Assembly (NCBI GenBank): GCA_963682175.1
Contig: OY821777.1
Location: forward strand, 2,311,501 to 2,375,500
Reading direction: 5' to 3'
DNA from: Triglochin maritima
Taxonomy: Eukaryota > Streptophyta > Magnoliopsida > Alismatales > Juncaginaceae
Length of the DNA stretch: 64,000 bases
The position numbers were made by a program, and so were the translations under genes. Numbering within the stretch: position 1 is the stretch's first letter; every line of letters starts with the position of its first letter. Of the stretch, positions 13,586 through 22,374 are shown in pieces. The notes under the pieces were generated by a model that saw nothing but the letters and a program-made list of their open reading frames with translations, searched no databases and was not told the DNA's origin.

Positions 13586-15662
13586 AAATTAAATATATTG
13601 TTATGCGTAATTTACGTTGTCACACCATTAGTTAGAAATATAATTTATTTTCCTTTGGAACGTAAGTTACGTAACTATTAGTGTGAAAATTTATTGCATC
13701 CATTTAACTTTGAACAGTTACATGTTTAGTAGGATTCACGTTGGGACGGTGTCACCTTATAGAAGGGGTCGGATGCGCATCCTGGATTTTTTATCTTTTT
13801 AGATATTGATCCCGATTTTTTGTTAATTTACCTATATTTTGATGACCTTACTTGATTCTGACTCTTTTGAATTTTGAAATTTAATGGTTTATATTTTTTG
13901 GATTATGGACTTTTCGGGTCTTTTGGAAAAAATCTCTTTCTAACTCCATTGGAATATCCTTATAAATTTTGCTCCCCTGACTTAGATTCCTTGCACCCTT
14001 GCGAAACTCATACATAGAAAATTACATGGTGTAAATGATATAGGTGTTCATGTTGAGATTATATTTGGAGTGTGATAGTTTATTTAAAAAAAGTTATATA
14101 TGTGTAATATGCGCGGAAAGGATGGGAATAGAGAAGTCAACTTGGGCGAAAACACAACTTTAATGAGGTACACACAACGTACGACGGTTGACCCTGGAGA
14201 TATATTAAGACAATACTAACCTAACAACTTAAATTACAACCAAAGGCATCAAATAGTTAGTAACTAGTCAAAGAAGTGCAACCTCATGATGCATATATAT
14301 TGTAGTAAGAAGGCTACAAGAAGACACCCTTTGTCTTTATCATGTTGCGGTTCATAGTATGATTTATTTATTTAATCGCATATGCTAACTTTATAAATAA
14401 AAAAACACTATGTCTGTCGATCTACGGAATGCGTACGAGAGGACTATGATCGTTGATTTTCTATTAGCTAAGCTTAATTATGCCTTATGGATATAATAAA
14501 TACTATATAATAGGGAATCTACAGGGGTAACATGCTGTTTCAGTTTATTTAAAGTCGCTAATATCAAAAGGTTTAATTAATGTAAACACCGACGCCTGAT
14601 CTCATCTCATACAAAATAAAGGGCGGCAGTGGATAAGTGGAAAATTTATAATTTAGCTTCTAAATATTGTAATTTTTTTCAGGCTACTTAAAATGTCTTT
14701 TTTTCTCACCTAACAAGAGCTTAAATAGCAATTTAAACTTATCTTCACCAAATTTCTTTTTATAAGCACTTAACTTCATCAAGTTCATGAGGATTGAGGA
14801 GCACCATGCATGGTAACAGCGTATGTTCAGAAAGAAATAAAATTTCAATACGATAATTTGGTAATTTGCTTGCAATATTTTTCCCTCAAAGTGCACTGAG
14901 ATCTACTCCTCAAGTTACAAACAGTGAAGCTCTTCTGTTAACCATGGATTAAGGATAAATTATCCAAAAACCTGTAACAGCAAAATTGAAAGACGGGGAA
15001 ATTTTAAAGTTCAATGTCTACATATTTGAAGTTGGTATGTATTAGATTGTTACGGTTAAGACATGAACAGTAACATATCTTCATTCTTTGTAAATGTTCA
15101 TTTGATGTTTGTGGGTGGAAACTTCTTCTTGTCAATGCAAGACAAGGACATGAAGATGACATCATCTTTGTAGCCGTTAATTATATAATTCCACCAAAAA
15201 TTTAGTAATATATGCACATGTCGTATGTGACAAAAACGGTGGCCATGTTAGCAGAAGGTGACCTTCTATTCCGAGCTATTAAGTTTATAAGCGTCACATG
15301 CAAGTTAGGTTGTCATTACATTAAAAATCATAAGGCATTATGATAGTCATTAGTTCGAATTGGAGTTTAGCAGTCATTGGTTTCTTTTAAGATCAGACAC
15401 TGTTTCGAGTCAGGAATAGGCGTTTGTTCTGTTCTTTGTCTGGATAACAATGTCTTAAGTTGTCAAACAATTTAAAAAAAAGATCAGAATTTGATGCTCC
15501 TAAACGTGCAAACTTTGAAATTAGAGTTCCCCCACTTCTAATTTATTCGCATCTTTTGAATTAATCACCGCAACCTCAAGATTCTCAATTTACTTTAGTT
15601 CTTAAAACCACAGCTCTTAGAAAAGCGCATACCTAAACTACAGTTACCCAAGATATTAATCA
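13586..15662. other. Intergenic, no gene seen
   Basis: AT-rich with no supportable exon. The following LTR element begins at 15,663. Confidence 0.45.
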
Positions 15663-15756
15663 TGTAACGTTCTCAGAACAGTAGAAAAATTTAAAATTTA
15701 AACATACAATTAATTTGAGGACATTACTGAAAAGACACACATGTGCACCAACATAT

Positions 15757-15779
15757 AATATATATATATATATATATGT
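15757..15779. repeat. (TA)n microsatellite
   Basis: About 23 bases of alternating AT inside the left part of LTR copy A. Confidence 0.8.
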
Positions 15780-16072
15780 GTGTGACCGAATTTACAAAAG
15801 AATGTGATTACATCAAAAGCTCAAACACAGGAAATATACACATGTAATCACCAACTCAAATGAAAAGAAAGTAGGATCTGGTCCCAAGTGCTCTCCTCCG
15901 CAGTCACTACCCTCCTATTGCCGATTCCGGTCTGAAAATGCAAACATGAATTATGCTTGAGTTTTTTATAAGGAAACATCGTATGTCAAACCTTAACACA
16001 TGAATGAAACAATGAATATTAAAACCATAAAAGAGCATAAACCCAACAACTGCAAACACCAACAATTGTCTC

Positions 16073-16306
16073 ATTCACCGGAGCCACGATTTTGCCTCAA
16101 TGTTACCGGAACCACGATTTTGCATCAATTGTCGAAGCCACGGCGACGACATATACATGCCTCATTCACCGGAGCCACGACTTTACCTCATTCACCGGAG
16201 CCACGATTTTGCCTCAATGTTACCGGAACCACGATTTTGCATCAATTGTCGAAGCCACGGCGACGACATATACATGCCTCATTCACCGGAGCCACGACTT
16301 TACCTC
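16073..16306 (+). repeat. 117-bp tandem duplication (two full copies, third started)
   Basis: ATTCACCGGAGCCACGATTT starts at 16073 and again at 16190, with a diverged third start at 16307. Each unit itself contains three related ACCGGAGCCACGA-like sub-blocks. The arrays lie inside LTR copy A at the position where copy C carries its own 29-30-bp repeats, so this part of the LTR is prone to expansion. Confidence 0.85.
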
Positions 16307-17354
16307 ATTCACCAGAGCCACGACATTAACAACCACAACCCGCTCTGTAGAGTCACCATTGATCGTTATTAGGCCGGTATGTCCGTCCGTTGCCCCCAAA
16401 AGGGTCGGTGAACCCGTTGACTTCTAGCCGATCAACAACAACAAAGAAAAACACCAAACTGTGCAAAAACGGTCGAACAAAAACACATCACCGGTCGACC
16501 GAATCCCCCTCCAGAGGACTGCCTCAACCGAAAAATTTGTTAATCGGTCGAACGGCAAAGGGGATCCGCTTGACCAAAAAGCACCAGTAAAAGAAAACAT
16601 CTTTGCTCAAAAGAATCAAACGGTCGAACGACCCAAGACATCCGGTCGACCGAACACCACCAGTAAAACCCATCATCAAACCACATCACACGGTCGACCG
16701 AAACAACACTTCCGGTCGAACAACCCTTAAGTTAACTTAAGTCGTCGGTCGGACGAGTCAAACATGCGGTCGACCGTTTAGATGGTCAACGCCCCAACCG
16801 ACCTACGACAATACTTTTGGTCGACCCGCAAAGGGGTCCCGTTCGACCGAAAGCACCCAGAGCCTCCATCTCTCGCTCAAAATGCACAACCGGTCGACCA
16901 CCCATGGGTATTGTTCGATCGGTGCGAGGGATAGTGCAGAAAAAACTGTTGCACAGGTCCGACGAATCATTCGGCCTACCGTCGACCGCTCCAACACCCA
17001 CACAAACTTAGGTGAGCGTAAAAGCAAACTTGACATACCTTTAAGGCTTGAAGAAACCTTTGAAGAATCATGACAAGCTTCTCCACGCAACTCATTTCCT
17101 TCTCCGGCGATTCCAATCGAGCAACCGACCAACCCGATCCCTCGCGCACTCGACTGAGTCTTCCTCCTCACCTCGACGAACACAACTCCACCGTGCAACA
17201 AGGCTGGAAGAGAGAGGAACATAGCGTTGAACGGGAGAGAGAGAGAACGAGTGAGAAGAGAGGGAGAGAGAGAACTCAAACCTTAAATACTCTTCCCAAA
17301 CACATCTTGTTGGAATTTGGTTTATAATTGTTAATACAGGAAAATTGGGAGAGT

Positions 17355-17814
17355 CGGTCGACCGGAACTTAAGTCACGGTCGACCGAATCTCTCCAGGAG
17401 CCATGGGGCTCGGAACAGATCGAGGAACGGTCGACCGGTTCGGGGAATTCGGTCGACCGAAAACGGCAAGTAGATTTGGAGCTTGGATCTTTTGAAGATC
17501 CGGTCGACCGGTGCTGGGCATGCGGTCGACCGAAAAGTGACAGTAGATACGAGACGAAATTCAGCACAACAATCGGTCGACCGGTGTTGGACACGCGGTC
17601 GACCGAATTCGTCCAGTAGCTTCAGGCGCTATCCAGCAGTGCAGAACGGTCGACCGGTGTTGGACACGCGGTCGACCGAAATTGTCCAGGAGCTTCGAGC
17701 GTTGTTCAGCAGCGCGGAACGGTCGACCGGCTATGGGCGAGCGGTCGACCGAACGATGGCAGTTACGCGAACTAACCGAAGTTCGGTCGACCGATGGGAA
17801 ATTCCGGTCGACCG
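17355..17814. repeat. Phased array of paired CGGTCGACCG palindromes (73-bp period)
   Basis: Exact palindromes start at 17355/17377, 17428/17450, 17501/17523, 17574/17596, 17647/17669, 17720/17742 and 17784/17805. First members of the pairs are exactly 73 bp apart for the first six pairs. The two members of a pair start 22 bp apart (21 in the last). The 12-bp spacers and the 41-bp inter-pair stretches vary, although CCAG-AGCTTC-like blocks show that the array arose from a 73-bp tandem repeat. The palindrome contains a GTCGAC core and three CG dinucleotides. Confidence 0.9.
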
Positions 17815-17867
17815 ATTTCAGACAGTTATGCACGATCTGAATTATTCTTTGTACGATTTTAGCCCAT

Positions 17868-17875
17868 TATAAATA
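17868..17875 (+). promoter_or_regulatory. TATA box of the family 2 LTR
   Basis: TATAAATA, followed about 30 bp later by a CTTGTAACATAACATAC stretch suitable for transcript initiation. The inverted copy at 52 kb keeps it at 52390-52397, again 54 bp from the nearest palindrome. Confidence 0.55.
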
Positions 17876-18356
17876 GGATTTTCGCCCTAATCTTGTAACA
17901 TAACATACAATCTTTATTTCCTTGAGAGTGATTAGGCTAGAGAGAGATCTAGAGTGCTTTGGGAGACGCATTGCTTCCAAACTTATGTAATCTCGGAGAC
18001 TTCTCTTGTTGGAGAAGAGCTTCAAGGAAAGGAAACCCGCAGGAGACCCCCCAAGGACGTAGGCATCTTGCCGAACCTTGTAAAATCGCGTGTGTCGTGG
18101 TTTGCTTCAGGTGTGTTGTGTGATTGCTTGATATTTCCATCTTAATTTGTGTTTGCTTGTTGCATTAAGTTTGGGAGAGGATCCGAAGTTAATTTCCGAA
18201 TATAATATTCGTTTTTTCGTGATGCGTGTAATCCGTGTCGAATTAGTGCATCGTAGATCCCCCTCCCAACACATCTCAGCCGTCCATCTCAATCCTTCTC
18301 TAAACCACCCCTCAACACAATTAAAACATTAAAAAGGTTTAGGATATAACAAATCA

Positions 18357-18978
18357 CGATATCGTGTTTGTTTAATATTTCTGTAGTTTTTGCTCACCAG
18401 TCTATCTCAGGTATATGAGACAGCAAATAAGTATTAACGTTCACGTTAACGGCATATTTGGTTTTCTATTAGCTTAAGTAACACAAATAGATGCCCAACA
18501 AACAGAATAACTAGTATTTTTCTTGTTGAGTTACGTTTCTATTTGTTTATCTTTTCCCTCAGAACTAAGACAAGGAGAATAATAACAGAAAGGAATCAAG
18601 GAATAAGAATTACTATGGACTATACGTGAACTCTTCTGCATTATTTAAGTTCAATAAAAAAATGCACTTTATTATGAATTCTTACCTGTCGGATTCTCCA
18701 AGTTTCAAATTTTGTCTTAATTTTAAGGCTCATATTGATTTTAAGATTTTTTTTTAATTTCTCTTGTATTTTTGGTGATGCATCCAAATAATAAAACACA
18801 TGATAAGTGGGAACAAAGAGATAAATGGCTTTTGAACAATGATTACTAATATCATGTACATATTTCTAGATTCTAGTATCAACACAAAAATAAAGGGCTT
18901 TTAAACAATAATAATAATTGCTAATATCATGTGCAAATTTCTGGATTCTAATAACCATGATTATGGTTTACAGCATGG
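18357..18978. other. Intergenic, no gene seen
   Basis: AT-rich spacer between LTR copy A and the orphan LOR exon. The upstream exons expected for the omega-amidase gene were looked for here and not found. Two related stretches (about 18,820-18,880 and 18,890-18,950: GGCTTTT.AACAAT...CTAATATCATGT) form a short diverged tandem duplication. Confidence 0.4.
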
Positions 18979-19122
18979 TTAGCAACGGGTTGATTCACCA
19001 TAAATGTTGTCAAGAATAGCTATAACTCCAACCACAATGGCTTGATCATATCCGGGTTCCACCGTGACATGGTAAAGATCGTTACCAATCATCATCTTCT
19101 TAATCTCCTCCTTCATCCCTAC
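18979..19122 (-). pseudogene. Orphan terminal exon of a LURP-one-related (LOR) protein
   Basis: Read on the minus strand from an AAAG acceptor at 19122, a 48-codon exon ends in TAA at 18979-18981. It encodes MMIGNDLYHVTVEPGYDQ followed by AIVVGVIAILDNIY. The D.(Y/F)...V.PG.D.A(F/I)..G...ILD.I pattern is the C-terminal strand-helix end of the LURP-one/Tubby-like fold (DUF567), whose Arabidopsis members include a defence gene. The preceding LOR exons should lie at higher coordinates, but that space holds an omega-amidase exon on the opposite strand and then an LTR, so this is probably a gene fragment. It is open throughout with no internal stop. The assignment rests on a short match. Confidence 0.5.
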
Positions 19123-19432
19123 CTTTAAAAAAAACACATATCATATTAAATTATTATCTAAAATATTATGTCATCTGTTTTCCAATGTCTAATTTTGTCA
19201 TTAGGTGCCCACCTTCTGTGTTATCCAGGAGCTTTTAACATGACAACCGGTTCTTTACACTGGGAATTACTACAGAGGGCAAGGTAATTTCACAAACATT
19301 TTATTTGCCATGCTTTAATTTTAATAATTCAAAAGAGAAAGTTAGCACACTGAATCTCTCTACAAAATTTTGAAATTTTTTGCATTTAAATCATCAGTGA
19401 ACTGTAGCATGTCAATCTACTTTTGATGTTTG

Positions 19433-21555
19433 TGTTATGTCCCTAACCCGAATTAGGGTTAATTTGGTTTAGAAGAGTGGTTTGCATGGGGAAGGGGGTG
19501 AGCACAGTGGTGTGCGTGGGAAGTTGGAGGAGGTGAGGTGATGGGGTGTAGTGTAGGTGCTGGTTACTGTGCACTCGAGTTTGGGTTGGTTTAAGAACGA
19601 ATTTTCTCTCTCTCTCTCTCACTTGCTCACTCTCTCATTTCCTTTTCTTTTCTTTCCGGCGATCAGAGGAGGAAGGAGGCTCGGAGGCTCCGGCGTGAGG
19701 ATGTCGTCGCGAGGAGGAGGTCGTGCGTGAGGTGCGGACCGGAGGCGTGTCGTGAAGCTCCGGTGTTCTTCGCCGTTCTTCGCACGTTTGAGGTATGCCT
19801 CTCTCTAGTGTGGTTTTGTTGTTGACACTCACGAGAGGGTCGTGTTGGTCGGTCGGAGGAGGTCGGAGGTCTCTCCGACGTCGCGTTTGGGCGAAGAAAC
19901 CTCGGCTGGCGCGAGGTTGAAGACGACCAGACGGTCGACCGGCCCTTGGGCGGTCGACCGAATGCATGTGTATATTTACTGCCTGTTGCGTTTCGGTCGA
20001 CCGAGGCCTTGTGTTCGGTCGACCGGAACTTAAATATATTGGATTTTATATGCATGTGGTTCGACCGTGGTATATGTTCGGTCGACCGTTATATGACGTA
20101 GAAATGTAGGTTGACCCTAACTATTATCGGTCGACCGAGACCCCTGAGTCGGTCGACCGATGGATTAAAAGATTGAAAATGATGTACTGTTAGTTTTCGG
20201 TCGACCGGGACCCCTGAGTCGGTCGACCGATAGAATGAATTGAATGTTGACCAAACTCCGGATTTTGACCTCGTTCGGTCGACCGGTTTTAGACCTTCGG
20301 TAGACAGTTGGGGGGATTGTGTTCTGTGCGCAGCGGTAGACCGTGTTAGGGACGGTCGACCGATTCCTTTCTGGAAACGGTCGACCGAATTACCTCTTAC
20401 GGTCGACCGTTTGGGCCCAGAACAGAATTCCTGGATCCCTTTTTGAATGCCAACTTTGTCCACGGAAACCCGTGTCCTCGCCTTGTGCGTGAGCCGGGAG
20501 GTGACAGTGGGCGCGTGATGCGTGCCTGCCCAGGGACCGCCGTTGGGAAGAGTGTGGGTGTTCGGGACGCGTCAGTTCCAGGTATGGAGCGTGACTAATG
20601 TGATGGATTGATTGGACTTATTGTAGTATAGCAGGCCTGAGGGATCGCGGATCCCAGTGTTGATGTTTGTGCGAGCACGCAACTGGCGTTGGGTGAGGTG
20701 ACTACTGGCCAACGGGCTACGGAGGTCGCTGCCCTGCTTTTATAGCGGCGCGGTTGGTGTTTGCGGCTCGAGGAGCCCGATGACCTGGCAGACTTCGGTC
20801 TGGATCTGTCCGATGCTGTGCCGGACTGTTGTGATGGACCACCGATGCTGTGCCGGTGATGCCGCCGAGGTTGTGCGGGCGATGATGATTGTTGGGCCGA
20901 GGCTGTGCCGGCTACGTTGTTTTCCTCGGCTGGGCACCTACCGAGATGTTGTTGTTATACCTTCCGGGCGACGGCCCCGTTGGTCCCTGTGACTCCGACC
21001 ACTGAGATTTGCAGATCTGTATTCTATCGGCGCGCAGGCGTGACAGAGGCTCATTGCCGAACCCTTGAGTAGTGTAGCCGCGTGTGGGGGGTGCGATGTC
21101 GCGTGTTGTAAGGTTGCATGTGCCTGCAGTAGGTCTCCTCGGGAGACTCGTTGTTGATTGTCGGACTGATGTCCCGTTTTACCCTTCGGGGGAACTGTTT
21201 TCATTTCTGTCGATGTCATGACACGCTACTAGTATGATAGGTTCATTGTGTAATGCATGCATATAGGTGAGTTGGCGTACAGGGTTTCCTTTCTGGAAAC
21301 TCAGGCATTGTTGTTGCATCTTTTTCAGGACCGCAGTAGGTCCAGTCGGATCCTCTAGTCAGACCACTGAGGTTCACATGATTACGTTTATCTTCTCTTG
21401 TCGTTTTGTTGTAATCATGTATTCATTTTGGCAAACTCTGATGTATTATGGTGCACCGCTTTATTGTTTATGAGAAGTAACAGTCCCGCCTTGATTATTG
21501 TGCTCTTTGTCTTGATTATGAATTTTTAAATTTTCCGCTGTTTCGGGATGTTACA
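19433..21555. mobile_element. Solo LTR of family 1 (copy B), about 2.1 kb, inside an omega-amidase intron
   Basis: It starts TGTTATGTCCCTAACCCG and ends TTTCGGGATGTTACA; the ends are imperfectly inverted (TGTTATGTCCC / TGTAACATCCC). Copies A and C share these ends or interior blocks such as GGTTTCCTTTCTGGAAACTC and CTTTTTCAGGACCG in inverted orientation. Flanking pentamers are GTTTG and ACTTG, a poor or decayed target duplication. The array of CGGTCGACCG pairs spans 19,932-20,409; downstream the element is GC-rich (20,460-21,240) with short GATGCTGTGCCGG repeats. No element-encoded protein is visible. Transcriptional orientation is not established. Confidence 0.7.
19932..20409. repeat. CGGTCGACCG palindrome pairs in LTR copy B
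   Basis: Exact or near-exact decamers start at about 19932/19951, 19994/20016, 20057/20079 (first degenerate), 20128/20150, 20198/20220, 20276/20298 (second degenerate) and 20353/20378/20400. Most pairs keep the 22-bp start-to-start spacing; the pair-to-pair period varies from about 62 to 78 bp. The architecture matches family 2 although the rest of the LTR differs. Confidence 0.85.
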
Positions 21556-22374
21556 ACTTGTGCTTCACAGTACTTCTGGCTACGATTTCTTATTTCATTG
21601 CTTCTGTATGCTTCTAAAAGATGGTTTCTATAAAGTAGCTACTGTAATTGTGTTTGACGATGTAATCTTGAACTGATGTATTTATTGGCTATATGAAGAA
21701 CTTGTTCAAGATTTTTCTTACTGTCTGTGTGCACCTTTTACCTGCTTGTTAATGCTTACGTTTTTTCTTCTGCAGAGCCACAGACAATGAGGTACTCGAA
21801 TAGCTTGGCTGTATCTGATCCGTGTGGTAGAGAATGCTCATTCAAGCATTTTTTTGGGTTCTCATCCAATTTTAGCTTTTCTAGATTTGTTTCAGTTGTA
21901 ATTTTGTACATTGCATCGTTTGCATGCTTAACGTCTTTTGACTCAACAAGTTTGAATTGTTTTTGCATTTATCGGCAGCTATATGTGGCTACCTGTTCTC
22001 CTGCTAGAGATGCTGGTTCTGGATATGTTTCCTGGGGCCATTCTACCCTTGTTGGTCCTGTAAGTAGAAACTTAAAGTGTATTAGAATTGGAGCAGGACT
22101 AAAGTGTTTTTATGTTTCCATTCAAATAGTATGGTGAGGTACTTGCTACAACGGAGCATGAGGAGACCACTATTATTGCTGAGATTGATTACACGCTTGT
22201 GGAGCAGAGAAGGTTTTGAATCTTATATTTTTCTTCTGGTACCTCAATGTGAATGGCAGTAACAACACATTGTAACACTGTTTCTTTACTCAATGCAGAT
22301 CTTACCTCCCTTTGAACAAGCAACGACGAGGAGACTTATACCAGTTGGTTGATGTGCTGAGATTGAATGCCTGA

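Larger units (their letters stand above)
17308..18271 (+). mobile_element. Solo LTR of family 2 (TGTTGG...CCAACA), 964 bp, nested in copy A
   Basis: It starts TGTTGGAATTTGGTTTATAA and ends GATCCCCCTCCCAACA. Both sides carry the 5-bp target duplication CATCT (17303-17307 and 18272-18276), so this is a complete solo LTR inserted into the family 1 LTR. A nearly identical copy lies inverted at 51,995-52,948. Within it, 17,355-17,814 holds seven pairs of CGGTCGACCG palindromes. A TATAAATA box at 17868-17875 follows 54 bp after the last palindrome, giving the layout U3 array, TATA, R-U5. The TG...CA ends and 5-bp duplication are standard for Ty1/copia and Ty3/gypsy LTRs. The superfamily cannot be told without an internal region. 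Confidence 0.9.
15663..18351. mobile_element. Solo LTR of family 1 (copy A), interrupted by a nested solo LTR
   Basis: It begins TGTAACGTTCTCAGAACAG and ends GGTTTAGGATATAACA, flanked on both sides by the 5-bp direct repeat AATCA (15658-15662 and 18352-18356). Subtracting the nested element at 17,308-18,271 and its duplicated CATCT leaves about 1.72 kb. The ends and interior match copy B (19,433-21,555) in inverted orientation and copy C (43,990-45,240) in the same orientation. No protein-coding interior, primer-binding site or second LTR is visible, so this is a recombination-derived solo LTR. It includes a 117-bp tandem duplication and paired CGGTCGACCG/CGGTCGAAC motifs (for example 16470/16492, 16621/16643, 16691/16713). 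An inner GA-rich stretch lies near 17,230-17,275. Confidence 0.8.
19205..22374 (+). pseudogene. Omega-amidase (Nit2-like nitrilase), 3' half only
   Basis: Five exons with clean GT-AG borders: 19205-19283, 21776-21791 (a 16-nt microexon), 21979-22059, 22130-22212, 22299-22374. Joined phases stay open and end in TGA. The peptide includes [56 protein letters not shown] and RRGDLYQLVDV, the C-terminal half of plant omega-amidase (deamidates alpha-ketoglutaramate and alpha-ketosuccinamate). The active-site Glu, Lys and nucleophile Cys of nitrilases all lie in the N-terminal half, and no upstream exons were recognised in the preceding kilobases, so this copy should be inactive unless very distant exons exist. 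The first visible intron (19284-21775) holds a 2.1 kb LTR. The open frame suggests a recent origin or continuing transcription. Confidence 0.75.

Noticed and set aside
16000..17890. Many overlapping ORFs of 60-160 codons on both strands rich in GRP/VDR words
   Set aside because: The open frames come from the CGGTCGACCG palindromes, which read VDR or GRP without stops in several frames on both strands; the region is LTR DNA.
20740..21219. ORFs in the GC-rich part of LTR copy B
   Set aside because: Composition-driven; no domain, and the homologous parts of copies A and C do not keep the frame.
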